Part shown: one piece after another, positions 23,819 through 32,974 of the stretch
Position numbering within the stretch: position 1 is the first letter of the stretch
Layout: each line of letters starts with the position of its first letter
Source of the DNA: Clostridiaceae bacterium
GTDB taxonomy: Bacteria > Bacillota > Clostridia > Saccharofermentanales > Fastidiosipilaceae
NCBI GenBank assembly: GCA_012800515.1
Contig: JAAZJE010000008.1
Location: 1-42,813 of the forward strand
Direction: 5' to 3'
DNA: 42,813 nucleotides
Translations under genes and position numbers: made by a program
The notes under the pieces: model-generated
Told to the model about the DNA's origin: nothing
Seen by the model: the letters and a program-made list of their open reading frames with translations, nothing else
Database searches by the model: none

Positions 23819-24751
23819 TTATGCTTTTGTCAACAATACGCGGCTACGGAAGCAGGCTTCGCCGGGTGATTCGTCCGCATTCGTCGCCGGTTCGCGTTTT
23901 TCTCCGAATAACAAAGCCACTCTGTCAACCGGGAGGCTCCCCATGACGTCGACCGGCGTAATCTCCGTGCGCGGCGACAATTCCAAGACCTCCCCGTAAG
24001 TCGAAATTTGCGTACCGTGCACGGCCTCGCTCAGATAGGAAATATCGATGCCGGTCACGCGCCCGTTCGTGCCCTTCACATTATCGAAGCGGTCGGCGAT
24101 ACGATTGCCGTAGGCCGTGTTATTCATATGTCCGTTGCGGTCGATCTCGGAAAAGTACACCGGTCTGTTCTCGCGGGGAATCGTCCGATGGCAATTGCCG
24201 GGCTGAGCCAAAACGCTTTTCGGCAAATCCCAATCGGCGGGGCGCAGCGCATCCATTTGGAAGCGCAAGCGTTGGCGCATCGGTCGCCATAAAGGAGGAT
24301 TCGGACGGGCAATCGGGAACATTGAACTTAGTCCGCTCGCCGGAACAGGGCGTTTCGTAGCCCGGTCAATGATAAACCAGCCGGCATTTACCGCGATTAT
24401 GCAACGCCCCTCCGCATCAACTACAACCGTATCACGACTGAAAATCACTCGCTCGACATCATTTACCCAGGTTATAAATTTAATCCGTTCATTCCGACGG
24501 GGCAAACGAAGATTCCGCAGACAGTTCCAGGCCAGATACCAACGCATAGTGGACGAAAAACCGTGCTCTTCCGGCCGCGCCCTATGAATATAGGCCTGAT
24601 TGGCTGTCTCCTGAATCAGCAGGAGTAATATGCCGAGATGTAGCTCATCGTGGCAGTCGACAAAGGCATCGAGCACGTCCACCGGCCAGATCGTCGCAAA
24701 CTCCTCAACCTGCCCCCAGAGCTCGGTCTGATAGAAATTGGATATATCCAT
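23819..24751 (-). CDS. Acyl-ACP thioesterase
   Basis: 310 residues from ATG 24751 (GAGG six bases upstream). The open frame runs further to 24880, but that part overlaps the previous gene and has no binding site. Double hot-dog enzyme that hydrolyses acyl-ACP to free fatty acid. The N-terminal hot-dog has a helix with LHLGILLLLIQETANQA. The C-terminal hot-dog has FSEIDRNGHMNNTAYGNRIA with Asp204, Asn206, His208 and Asn210, equivalent to the DxNxHxN active site of FatA/FatB-type thioesterases. Length fits bacterial members (about 240-310), although the C-terminus is long. It is the last gene of the unit that begins with acpP, so enzyme and carrier are probably co-expressed. Chain-length preference cannot be read. 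Confidence 0.88.
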   Translation of the reverse strand: MDISNFYQTELWGQVEEFATIWPVDVLDAFVDCHDELHLGILLLLIQETANQAYIHRARPEEHGFSSTMRWYLAWNCLRNLRLPRRNERIKFITWVNDVERVIFSRDTVVVDAEGRCIIAVNAGWFIIDRATKRPVPASGLSSMFPIARPNPPLWRPMRQRLRFQMDALRPADWDLPKSVLAQPGNCHRTIPRENRPVYFSEIDRNGHMNNTAYGNRIADRFDNVKGTNGRVTGIDISYLSEAVHGTQISTYGEVLELSPRTEITPVDVMGSLPVDRVALLFGEKREPATNADESPGEACFRSRVLLTKA

Positions 24752-24776
24752 ATATTGCCTCGTCCCGGACGTCGGT

Positions 24777-25358
24777 TCAGTTCGACCGACTTTCGGTTCG
24801 GCGGTGAATCTGCGGCAGATAGCGCACCTTAGAGGGCGAGTGCCGACGCAACCCCTCCAACATGCGCGTATCGGGCTCAAAAGTCACCAGCGTCGGTTGA
24901 TTGCGATTCAGACAGGCCAGTTGCCACAGATCGACATCCGGTAGTCCGGAGGTTGCATCGAGTTTCTTATAACGTTCGTTATTTACATACGGCCTCATTT
25001 CCGCTTCCCCAGCCTTAGTCATTAATTCAATATCTTCCGGAACAATCCTTAAAACGCGCTTGCGTCGCTGGCGATTGATAATCAGGTCGATATCCAACGC
25101 CCCGTTGGTGACGATATACTCGTACTCACGATTCGTCATTATCATCAGGCGCCAGGCTCCGTACATAACAGCGGCGACCCCGAGCGGAATCAGAAAGGTG
25201 AATATAGGGAACAGCATACCTATGAATAAAACGAGCCCGATAAGCACAAATACTCCCAATATACTGCCGATTATAATTAGATAGTCAGTTTTCTTCTTTT
25301 TCTGCTTAACGATCTTTTCCAAAAAGACGTCTTCTTTTCTGTCTAAATTCGTAAACAT
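24777..25358 (-). CDS. Two-helix membrane protein, DUF6106-like
   Basis: 193 residues from ATG 25358, with GGAGG six bases upstream. A Lys-rich cytoplasmic start (KQKKKKTDY) is followed by two membrane helices (about 25-48 and 51-71). The rest is soluble, with REYEYIVTNGALDID (about 77-91), RRKRVLRI and a charged C-terminus. The EYEYxxTNGxLDID pattern recalls the clostridial family DUF6106 and is loosely like bacterial PH domains; I assign it from memory. It lies between ftsY and the thioesterase gene with 14- and 25-base gaps. No function can be stated. Confidence 0.65.
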   Translation of the reverse strand: MFTNLDRKEDVFLEKIVKQKKKKTDYLIIIGSILGVFVLIGLVLFIGMLFPIFTFLIPLGVAAVMYGAWRLMIMTNREYEYIVTNGALDIDLIINRQRRKRVLRIVPEDIELMTKAGEAEMRPYVNNERYKKLDATSGLPDVDLWQLACLNRNQPTLVTFEPDTRMLEGLRRHSPSKVRYLPQIHRRTESRSN

Positions 25359-25372
25359 ACATCGCCTCCCAA

Positions 25373-26287
25373 TTATTCCGTCATGATCAACGAGTCGACA
25401 AAACTCTCCGGATCAAAGACCTCCAGATCTTCAACCCCCTCACCCAATCCGGCAAAAAAGATAGGGCATTGTTTCTCCCAAGCGACGGCCAGCGCGATAC
25501 CTCCCTTGGCATTGCCGTCCAACTTAGTCAGAATCAGACCGTTCACGGCCGCCGTCTCGGTAAAGAGACGCGCCTGACTGATCGCATTCTGCCCGGTAGT
25601 CGCATCGATAACCAACAAAGTATGGCACAGAGCGTCGCCGGCCTCGCGGGTTATGATCCGCCGCATCTTATTCAATTCATCCATCAAATTCTGCTTGGTC
25701 TGCAAACGCCCGGCCGTGTCGATAATCAGAATATCCGTCCGACGCGCCTTAGCGGCCTGCAAGGCATCAAAAACCACGGCGGTCGGGTCGGAATTTTCCT
25801 GATGGGCAATTACCGCCGTACCCGAGAGCTCCGCCCAATGACGCAACTGATCGATCGCCGCAGCACGGAAAGTATCGGCGGCTGCCAGCAGAACTTTTTT
25901 TCCCTCTTTGCCGTAGCGATAGCACAATTTGCCGGCGGCGGTGGTTTTTCCGGTACCGTTCACTCCGACCAGCAGTATTATCGTCAAGCCGGAGGTATTC
26001 AGTTCCAGCTCCTGCCGTGGTCCGAGTACATTCAACATTCCCGCCCGCAGGGAGGAAAGCACGAACTCGCGTGAGCGCTGTCCCCGAGCTTTCATCTCGG
26101 TACGTACATTGCCCATAAGTTCTTCGACGCAATTCACTCCCATATCGGAGCGCAAAAGCAGATTCTCGAGCTCATCGAGCATATCTTCGTCGAAATTGCC
26201 CATCCGTGCGGCAATCCTCTCGAAGCCTCTGGCAAAGAAGTTTTTGGACTTCTCCAGCCCCCTTTTGAATTTACTCAATAAGCCCAT
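25373..26287 (-). CDS. ftsY: Signal recognition particle receptor FtsY
   Basis: 304 residues from ATG 26287, nine bases after GAGG; ATG 26293 is too close to that site. GTPase that docks the SRP-ribosome complex at the membrane. A short basic N-terminus without an acidic A domain is followed by the N domain (20-90) and the G domain: GVNGTGKTTAAGK (108-120), DTFRAAAIDQL, DTAGRLQTKQNLMDEL and TKLDGNAKGG. The C-terminus has GLGEGVEDLEVFDPE, the closing G5/helix region. The start lies inside the end of smc (17-base overlap), so translation is coupled. Length is typical of Gram-positive FtsY. Confidence 0.95.
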   Translation of the reverse strand: MGLLSKFKRGLEKSKNFFARGFERIAARMGNFDEDMLDELENLLLRSDMGVNCVEELMGNVRTEMKARGQRSREFVLSSLRAGMLNVLGPRQELELNTSGLTIILLVGVNGTGKTTAAGKLCYRYGKEGKKVLLAAADTFRAAAIDQLRHWAELSGTAVIAHQENSDPTAVVFDALQAAKARRTDILIIDTAGRLQTKQNLMDELNKMRRIITREAGDALCHTLLVIDATTGQNAISQARLFTETAAVNGLILTKLDGNAKGGIALAVAWEKQCPIFFAGLGEGVEDLEVFDPESFVDSLIMTE

Positions 26288-29200
26288 TACCATCTACCTC
26301 GTCGGTCTTCAGCTTCAGCGACAAAACTCGTGAAACACCCCGTTCCTGCATAGTAACCCCATATATATAGTCGGCGCATTCCATTGTACCACTTCTATGT
26401 GTGACCAGAATAAATTGTGTCTGGAGAGAATAATTACTCAGAAACTTGTTGAATCTCCAAACATTGGCCTCGTCCAGAGCGGCCTCTATCTCGTCCAAAA
26501 CACAAAACGGTGAAGGCGTAAGACGCAATATTGCAAATAAAAGAGCTATGGCCGCCAGCGAACGCTCACCGCCAGATAAAAGGAGCATATTCTGCAAGCG
26601 CTTACCGGGCGGCTGTACCCTAATTTCAATCGGACTGTTCAGAACATCCGTCGGATCGGCCAGGAAAATCTCCGCCTGGCCGCCACCGAACAACTCGCGA
26701 AATACCGCATCGTAATTTTTGCTGATCGCAAGCAGACTTTGTGAAAATCTATCGCGCATTGTCACGAGCAGTTCATCGATTACTTTTTCCAGTTTTCGCG
26801 CCGAAGCCTCAAGATCAGCCATCTGTTCATTCGTAAAGTTTAGGCGCTGCTCCAGTTCGCGTAAAGTCTCAACTGCATTGACATTGACATTGCCCATATC
26901 GCGAATTTTCTGCCTGGTCTCTCGAATCAACTTCTCGGTTGCGGCGGTATTTTCGAGCTCCCGCGCTTTGCCCTCCTTGAGAGCCTGCTCGACGGTTAGC
27001 GCATACTCCTCCCACATACGGTTGCGGATTTGTGCCAGATACAGACGTGCTTTTTCGACGCGTGCTTCGGCGCGCTCACGCTCAGTCGTCAAATTCATCT
27101 CACGGCGAGCCGTTTCCTGTAGGCGGGTAATAAATTCCTCCTGGTTTTGCCGATATTCGTTGCGGCGGGCAATCAGTTCATTAAGAAGTGAGTTTCTCTC
27201 CTCCCGTTTTTGCGCGAGGCGCTTTAGCCGAGCGCCAAAATTGGTCAGGCTTAGACTTAAAAGTTCCGCCTCTTTCTCTCGGGCGGCCTTTTCCGTGACT
27301 CTCTGCTCGCTGCGGGCGGCTGATTCGGCAAGTTCGCCGGCAATCCGCTCCGTCATCTCTGTCAGTGAATTTTGCGATTCGACGATCGAATTCAGCGAGA
27401 GCCGCAGGTCGGAAATATATTCGCGCCTTTCGTCACGTTCTTTAACCGCCGCCCGATTGCCGCTGACCGATCGTTCGATCTCGGCCTGCAGGGTTTCAAC
27501 CCGCGCCGTAATCTCGGCTTCGGTGGCAAGCTGCGCGTTTTCCCACTCCCGCAAGCGTTCCTGTTCCGCTACCGCGGCCTCGCGGGCGGAGAGATTATCG
27601 TCCCTTGCCCGGCGATTGACGGCAATATTCCGCTCATGAGCGGCCAATTTATCCTGCTCGGCAACCAGTTCCTGGCGCCGGCGGATAAGTTCCTCTTCAT
27701 TACCGCGCAAAGCACGCTCCGCCTCCGACCAGCCCCGAGACAATTCCGTCAATTGCGCGGCCAGTTGCGTCTCATGTTTTTGGAGAGCGGTAATCTCGCG
27801 CTCAAGTTTTTTCAGGTCGCCGGCGCGTCCGAGCACCGGGCTCTCCTGCTTTATGTTATAACCACCGGTCAGCGAACCGCCGACATTAACCACATCACCG
27901 CCCAAAGTAACGATGCGGATACGATAATTGCTCTGTGCCGCCATAGCCGTGGCCGCCGCCAAATCGGCGGCAATTAAGGTTCGATTCAAAAGCCAATCTG
28001 TAATCGGACGGGTCTCGTCGGAGCAAGTAACCAATTCGGAGGCGAGTCCGATATAGCCCGTTGCCGCACTCAGGCGATTCAACAAGGCATGATCCGGTTC
28101 ACGCGGACGAATCGTATCCAAGGGCAAGAATGTCGCCCGTCCGGCCCGACGCTCCCGCAGCCAATCAATCCACTCTCTGGCGGAGCGCTCGCTACGCACC
28201 ACGATATTCTGAATCGCGGCGCCCAGCGCGACGCTGATCGCCATGCGGTAGTCCGCCGGAACCTGAATCAGACTGCCTATCGCGCCGACCACCGTTCGGT
28301 CGTCATCGCGTCGCTTGGCTTCTTTAAGAACGGCCTGCACCGCGTCGTGATAGCCGGCAAAGCTGTCCTCCAAATCCCGCAATGTCGTCAAACGAAATTG
28401 CGCACGCTGCTTCTCCTGACGCGTCGCGTTGAGTTCGGTCTCGCTCGCGGCAATCCGTTCGCCGCGCTCCCGCACCTTGCGGCGCTCTTCCTCTAAAATC
28501 CGCTCACCGGTCGCCAAGTCGGCGGCCAATTGCTCGGTACGCTCGCTTTGTTCCTCCAGCGTCAGACTCAAGGCATCGCCGACACTGATCAATTCGCTCT
28601 CTTCGCGCTCCAAACGGCGGCTGTTTTCCTCAGCCAGGCGCTTTTCGGTGCGAATTTCCGCCAGACGATCTCGGCACTCAAATAGACTATCCTGACAATC
28701 AACGAACTCCTGGCGCAGGACTTCGGTTTGGCGCTCGCCGACATCCAGCCGGGCGGTCAGGGCATTCAGTTCCCTCTCTTCCGCCGCCAGACGTTCCTCA
28801 AAGCGTTCGCGATCGCGCTGCATTACTTGTCCGCGCTCCGTCCGGTCACTCATCTCCCGTTCCAGTTCGACACGCCGCGCGTCAGACTCGGCGATCAGAG
28901 CCGCCGCTTCGATCGCCTGCTTCTTCAGGCTCTCAACCCGCTGACGAGCCAGATCCGTCTCGGTAGTGACTTCCGCCTCGTCATTCCGCAACGCTTCGAC
29001 CTCATCGCGCAGACGATCTATGGAGGCTTCGTTACTCTCGGAAGCCGCGATATTCGCCTCGTGCTCCCGCTGAAGCTCCGTCCGCGCCGCACTCAATTCA
29101 TCGAGTTCATCCGCCGCTATCTGCCGTGCCGTCTCAGCTACGGCAAGACTCTCAGCCTGCTGATCCGACTGCACCAATAAAAGCGCGACCTCGTTGTCGG

Positions 29201-29867
29201 TCAAAATCTGCCGCAGACGCAAAAACTCTTTGGCGGTCTCCGCCTGGCGTAGCAAGGGCCGACGCTGGCGCTCCATTTCACCGAGCAGATCACCGACCCG
29301 CTCCATATTCTGCGCCGCCGTTGCCAGACGTTTCTCGCTATCTTGCTGATTTTTGCGGAAACGTACAATGCCGGCCGCTTCTTCGAATATCCGCCGCCGT
29401 TCATCCGGATTGCCGCTCAGCAATTCGTCAATTCTGCCCTGACCGACAATCGAATATCCGTCGCGTCCGATACCGGTATCCATAAACAAGGTTGTTATAT
29501 CCCGCAAGAGACAGCGGTTACGATTCAGATAATATTCGCTCTCGCCGGTACGATACAGCCGGCGCGTAACCTCAATCTCACGATAATCCCAGTCCAAACC
29601 GCCGTCGGAATTATCGAGTACAATCGTCACTTCGGCATAACTGAGCGGGCGTCTTGTACCGGTACCGCTGAAAATGACATCTTCCATTCTCTGGCCGCGC
29701 AAAGTCTTGGCACTCTGCTCGCCCAGTACCCAGCGTATGGCATCGGCAACATTACTCTTGCCGCTGCCGTTCGGTCCGACAAAGGCGGTAACACCCGGGC
29801 TGAAGTCAATGACTGTGCGCTCGGCAAAAGACTTAAATCCCTGCATGATTAAAGTCTTCAGATACAT
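26271..29867 (-). CDS. smc: Chromosome segregation ATPase SMC
   Basis: 1198 residues from ATG 29867, with GAGG seven bases upstream inside the rnc end. Condensin core that organises and separates chromosomes together with ScpA/ScpB. N-terminal head with Walker A GPNGSGKSN (31-39), coiled coil to about 495, hinge about 497-670 with VVGAIGSLI and VNVGGSLTGGYN, then the returning coiled coil. C-terminal head has LLSGGERSLAA (about 1097-1107) and Walker B CVLDEIEAALDE. Length is normal for bacterial SMC (about 1180-1200). It is placed in the conserved acpP-rnc-smc-ftsY order. Confidence 0.97.
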   Translation of the reverse strand: MYLKTLIMQGFKSFAERTVIDFSPGVTAFVGPNGSGKSNVADAIRWVLGEQSAKTLRGQRMEDVIFSGTGTRRPLSYAEVTIVLDNSDGGLDWDYREIEVTRRLYRTGESEYYLNRNRCLLRDITTLFMDTGIGRDGYSIVGQGRIDELLSGNPDERRRIFEEAAGIVRFRKNQQDSEKRLATAAQNMERVGDLLGEMERQRRPLLRQAETAKEFLRLRQILTDNEVALLLVQSDQQAESLAVAETARQIAADELDELSAARTELQREHEANIAASESNEASIDRLRDEVEALRNDEAEVTTETDLARQRVESLKKQAIEAAALIAESDARRVELEREMSDRTERGQVMQRDRERFEERLAAEERELNALTARLDVGERQTEVLRQEFVDCQDSLFECRDRLAEIRTEKRLAEENSRRLEREESELISVGDALSLTLEEQSERTEQLAADLATGERILEEERRKVRERGERIAASETELNATRQEKQRAQFRLTTLRDLEDSFAGYHDAVQAVLKEAKRRDDDRTVVGAIGSLIQVPADYRMAISVALGAAIQNIVVRSERSAREWIDWLRERRAGRATFLPLDTIRPREPDHALLNRLSAATGYIGLASELVTCSDETRPITDWLLNRTLIAADLAAATAMAAQSNYRIRIVTLGGDVVNVGGSLTGGYNIKQESPVLGRAGDLKKLEREITALQKHETQLAAQLTELSRGWSEAERALRGNEEELIRRRQELVAEQDKLAAHERNIAVNRRARDDNLSAREAAVAEQERLREWENAQLATEAEITARVETLQAEIERSVSGNRAAVKERDERREYISDLRLSLNSIVESQNSLTEMTERIAGELAESAARSEQRVTEKAAREKEAELLSLSLTNFGARLKRLAQKREERNSLLNELIARRNEYRQNQEEFITRLQETARREMNLTTERERAEARVEKARLYLAQIRNRMWEEYALTVEQALKEGKARELENTAATEKLIRETRQKIRDMGNVNVNAVETLRELEQRLNFTNEQMADLEASARKLEKVIDELLVTMRDRFSQSLLAISKNYDAVFRELFGGGQAEIFLADPTDVLNSPIEIRVQPPGKRLQNMLLLSGGERSLAAIALLFAILRLTPSPFCVLDEIEAALDEANVWRFNKFLSNYSLQTQFILVTHRSGTMECADYIYGVTMQERGVSRVLSLKLKTDEVDGNGLIE

Positions 29868-29869
29868 CC

Positions 29870-30580
29870 CTAATCCTCTGTCTCCTTTATTGCCATATAA
29901 GCTACTCGCGAAGCTTCCTGTTCAGCCTTTTTAATTGTCTTGCCCATACCGCGGGAAATTTCCGTTCCGTCGACAAAAAGGCCGACCTCGAATTGCGGCG
30001 CCTGCATCGGTCCGGTTCGGCTGATTTGCCGATACTCGATGCCCTCTATCGTGCGATAGGTCTGGAAATGCTGCTGTAGCAGACTCTTATAATCAAATAT
30101 CAACCGATCGGCAAAGGCATCCTCGATCGGCTCACGAAAAAGGCGCACTACCAACTCGCGTGCCGCCGTCCAACCTCCGTCAAGAAATACCGCGCCTAAA
30201 ACCGCCTCCAGGCAGTCGGCGCATATCGCCGCCTGTGGAGGCCCGGAACGTAGAGCCCCACCGAGTCTAATCTGTTTATCCAGACCCAGCCGGCGCGCAA
30301 TCGCCGCCAAAGTCGGCTCGCGCACCACGGCTGCCCGTACTCGGCTCAGCCGTCCCTCTCGTTCTCCCGGATATTGTTCGTACAAATAATCGCTGATCGC
30401 GAGCTCCAGCGTCGCATCGCCCAAAAACTCCAAACGTTCATTATGCTCGCAATCCTCCGCCTGCTCGTGGGCATAAGAAGAATGGGTTACAGCCGCCAGC
30501 AACAAAGATCTTTGCCGGAACTTATAACCCAAATCACTCTCGATCCTATTTTGTGCAACAGCTTCGGTATTAGTTTCCAC
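29870..30580 (-). CDS. rnc: Ribonuclease III
   Basis: 236 residues from GTG 30580, which overlaps the acpP stop by 11 bases. Longer frames to 30643 lie inside acpP and are rejected. Double-strand RNA endonuclease for rRNA and mRNA processing. The signature NERLEFLGDATLEL (about 48-60) carries the catalytic Glu and Asp; GAVFLDGGW and the nearby Glu of CLEAVLG complete the site. The C-terminal dsRNA-binding domain (about 160-232) begins DYKSLLQQHFQ and ends KKAEQEASRVAYMAI. Length is typical. The start codon is inferred from overlap and family length. Confidence 0.95.
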   Translation of the reverse strand: METNTEAVAQNRIESDLGYKFRQRSLLLAAVTHSSYAHEQAEDCEHNERLEFLGDATLELAISDYLYEQYPGEREGRLSRVRAAVVREPTLAAIARRLGLDKQIRLGGALRSGPPQAAICADCLEAVLGAVFLDGGWTAARELVVRLFREPIEDAFADRLIFDYKSLLQQHFQTYRTIEGIEYRQISRTGPMQAPQFEVGLFVDGTEISRGMGKTIKKAEQEASRVAYMAIKETED

Positions 30581-30818
30581 TCTTGGTTGATGCAATATAG
30601 TTGACCGCGTCGCCAACCGTGTGAATATTCTCAGCCTCGTCATCGGGAATCGAGATACCGAATTCCTCTTCCATCAGCATCACCAAATCGACGATATCCA
30701 GTGAATCGGCGTTCAAATCATCGATGAAATCCGAATCCATGGTCACATTTTCCGGGTCTACACCCAGCTGTTCCACCAAAATGTTACGAACATTCTCCAA
30801 AATCGTTTCCTTAGTCAT
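30570..30818 (-). CDS. acpP: Acyl carrier protein
   Basis: 82 residues from ATG 30818, with GGAGG upstream; a GTG at 30830 lies in the binding site itself and is rejected. Carrier of fatty-acid intermediates; the motif ADSLDIVDLVMLMEE has Ser39 as the phosphopantetheine site. The protein is acidic, four-helical and of normal length. First gene of a unit that also encodes RNase III, SMC, FtsY and, at its end, an acyl-ACP thioesterase. A good promoter lies at 30893-30921. Confidence 0.97.
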   Translation of the reverse strand: MTKETILENVRNILVEQLGVDPENVTMDSDFIDDLNADSLDIVDLVMLMEEEFGISIPDDEAENIHTVGDAVNYIASTKSGN

Positions 30819-30892
30819 GTCTACCTCCACGTATACTATGTATGTTATTAGTCGGCGGTCGGGCTCGATCTGAATCCGACCCGCAAGTCCTT

Positions 30893-30921
30893 ATTGTACA
30901 AATTAGTTCGACGATTGGCAA
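30893..30921 (-). promoter_or_regulatory. Promoter of the acpP unit
   Basis: On the - strand TTGCCA (30916-30921), a 17-base spacer and TACAAT (30893-30898), about 75 bases before the acpP start. The predicted leader can form a small stem GGTCGG/CCGACC. Confidence 0.65.
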
Positions 30922-30934
30922 ATCCGAAGACAAC

Positions 30935-30954
30935 TAGTTAAATGTTTTTAACTA
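30935..30954. other. AT-rich inverted repeat upstream of the acpP promoter
   Basis: TAGTTAAA-TGTT-TTTAACTA is a perfect 8-base inverted repeat that includes the pgsA stop codon and ends 13 bases upstream of the acpP -35 box. It could be a regulator site or a weak pgsA 3' end hairpin. It does not look like the known FapR site. Confidence 0.4.
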
Positions 30955-31602
30955 ATCTTCCCAAACCTGCCGATTACGAATAAAATATTCCACTCCCGAG
31001 ACCGTTGCCACAAGCACGGTCAATATCAGGAGAATCGTCGCGGCATAGGCAAATATCGTCACCAACAATGCCGGAGCGGCGTAAGCGCGCAGAATTAACT
31101 TCAAAAACAGGACTATAATCATTGCGATTTGGAGTCCGGTCTTCCACTTGCCTGCTTTGGAAGCGGCAATAACCTGTCCCCTTTCAACCGCCACCAGACG
31201 CAGGAAAGTCACACCAAACTCGCGTAACAAAACGAGCATGAAAATAAAAGTATGGATCTCTCCCAGTTGGACGAAGCCCGCCATGGCGGTCAATATAAGG
31301 ATCTTGTCGGCGATCGGGTCGAGCAATTTGCCGGTGTTGGTCACCACACCACTCTTTCGCGCCAAATGACCGTCAAAAAAATCCGTAACGGCACCGATGA
31401 TAAAAATCAGCAGAGCGATGATCAGTCCCTCCCGCGCCACAAATCTGTTCCAGCCGCCGGTACTGTAATAGCGACTGATCGGCACCATGAACAGAGCCAT
31501 AAACGGCGTTAGCAGAATCCGACTCAGACTCAATTTGTTCGGTGTATTCAGTTTTTTCCGGCCGCCGGTATCCGGCTGACTGTTTTCATCTTTACTAGGC
31601 AA
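30952..31602 (-). CDS. pgsA: CDP-diacylglycerol-glycerol-3-phosphate phosphatidyltransferase
   Basis: 216 residues from TTG 31602, overlapping the rimO end by 8 bases, with GGGGG upstream. The family's usual start NKLSLSRILL is preceded by ~21 extra polar residues, and no in-frame ATG exists there. Membrane enzyme that makes phosphatidylglycerol-phosphate from CDP-diacylglycerol. The CDP-alcohol phosphotransferase motif is complete: Asp74, Asp77, Gly78, Ala81, Arg82, Gly91, Asp95 and Asp99. About five to six membrane segments. The rimO-pgsA order is common in Bacillota. Confidence 0.94.
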   Translation of the reverse strand: MPSKDENSQPDTGGRKKLNTPNKLSLSRILLTPFMALFMVPISRYYSTGGWNRFVAREGLIIALLIFIIGAVTDFFDGHLARKSGVVTNTGKLLDPIADKILILTAMAGFVQLGEIHTFIFMLVLLREFGVTFLRLVAVERGQVIAASKAGKWKTGLQIAMIIVLFLKLILRAYAAPALLVTIFAYAATILLILTVLVATVSGVEYFIRNRQVWED

Positions 31603-32974
31603 TGGTTACCCCCGTCCATTCGGCAAAGTCCGCGGCAATAATACGCACATTATACCACTTTCCGATCTCCGGCTCCGTCGTCTGTTCTCCCGGCTCCGTC
31701 TCCTGCTCGTAAAGTACGGCCACCCCCGGGTCAACCTCCGGCGCCTGTTCTTCACTGTGACCGAGATAAAAGAGCCCCTCCTCGTCAATACCCTCGATCA
31801 GCACACGGCGTTCACTTCCGATAATCTCCGGCCAGCGCGAGCGGACTATCCTTTGTTGCAGTTCGATTACCCGGCGCTCCCGTTCGGCGGCAACTTCGGG
31901 ATCTACCTGCCCCGGCATTGTCGCGGCAGGCGTACCATCCTCCGGGCAGAAAGTAAAAGTTCCCAGATGGTCAAAACGCAGCTCGGCAATAAAATCCATC
32001 AGTTCCGCAAAATCGGCCTCCGTTTCTCCCGGGAAGCCGACCATGACGGTCGTGCGCAAAGTCAGATTGGGAATCCGGGCGCGCCATTTAGCCAGCACCT
32101 CGCGCAGGCGTTGCGGATTGTCCCGACGGCGCATGGCCTTTAGAATCCGGGGCGAGGCATGTTGAATCGGCACATCCAGATACGGCAGAATTTTTGCCTC
32201 CGTCGCCATTACTTCCAGCAGTTCGTCGGTCAGACCGTCGGAATAACAATACATCAGACGCAAGGCAAAAGCACCCGGTAGAGCGGCCAGGGCGCGCAAC
32301 AGATCCGGCAGACGTGGTTTGCCGTAAAGATCCCGTCCGTAGTCGGTCGTCTCCTGAGCAATCAGAATCAACTCTCCATAACCGTCGGCAATCAGACGCT
32401 GCGCCTCTCTCACCAGCGTCTCGATCGGTCGCGAGCGCAGCCGACCGCGAATCCCGGGAATCGCGCAATAGGCACAGGCCGAGGAACAGCCTTCGGCGAT
32501 TTTGATATAAGCATAGCCGGGAGTCTCCGGTCGTCGGACAATATCCAGATCCAGATGCCGCAGGGCATTATCACGCGAACCGATTACGATCAGCGGTTTT
32601 TCTGCGGCCTCGCCGGCCGACAGGCGTTCCAAAATATCCACTATCTGATAATAAGATCCGGTACCGACAATCGCGTCGACCTCCGGTAATTCCACGGCGA
32701 TTTCTTGGGCATAGCGCTGCGACAGACAACCAGCCGCCACCAGAAAACGGCATTTATCGGCCTTAAAATCCGCCATATCCAGAATCGTCTCAATCGCCTC
32801 CCGCTTGGCGGCCTCGATAAAAGCGCAGGTATTGACGATAATAACTTCCGCGTCTTCCGGCTCGGAAACCAAATCGATCCCCGCCGCCCGCAACAGCGCC
32901 ACCATAGCTTCCGAGTCAACGAGGTTCTTGGCACAACCCAGAGTTACAATCGCAACGCGCAGGTCAGTTATCAT
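31595..32974 (-). CDS. rimO: Ribosomal protein S12 methylthiotransferase RimO
   Basis: 459 residues from ATG 32974, overlapping recX by 11 bases. Radical SAM enzyme that adds a methylthio group to an aspartate of ribosomal protein S12. The N-terminal UPF0004 domain has TLGCAKNLVDSE with Cys14, plus Cys50 and Cys83 for the auxiliary cluster. The radical SAM motif EGCSSACAYC (161-170) has Cys163, Cys167 and Cys170, followed by AIPGIRGRLRSRP. The C-terminal TRAM domain starts at about 385. CAKNLVDSE and the 3-residue spacing in the SAM motif distinguish RimO from MiaB. Confidence 0.95.
   Translation of the reverse strand: MITDLRVAIVTLGCAKNLVDSEAMVALLRAAGIDLVSEPEDAEVIIVNTCAFIEAAKREAIETILDMADFKADKCRFLVAAGCLSQRYAQEIAVELPEVDAIVGTGSYYQIVDILERLSAGEAAEKPLIVIGSRDNALRHLDLDIVRRPETPGYAYIKIAEGCSSACAYCAIPGIRGRLRSRPIETLVREAQRLIADGYGELILIAQETTDYGRDLYGKPRLPDLLRALAALPGAFALRLMYCYSDGLTDELLEVMATEAKILPYLDVPIQHASPRILKAMRRRDNPQRLREVLAKWRARIPNLTLRTTVMVGFPGETEADFAELMDFIAELRFDHLGTFTFCPEDGTPAATMPGQVDPEVAAERERRVIELQQRIVRSRWPEIIGSERRVLIEGIDEEGLFYLGHSEEQAPEVDPGVAVLYEQETEPGEQTTEPEIGKWYNVRIIAADFAEWTGVTIA

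Noticed and set aside
24752..24880. N-terminal extension of the acyl-ACP thioesterase
   Set aside because: It overlaps the upstream membrane protein gene, is Arg/Cys-rich and unlike the family; ATG 24751 has a proper binding site.
26719..27639. 306-codon open frame on the + strand inside smc
   Set aside because: It is antisense to the SMC coiled coil, very rich in Ser/Arg, has no ribosome binding site and no family resemblance. It is a by-product of codon bias.
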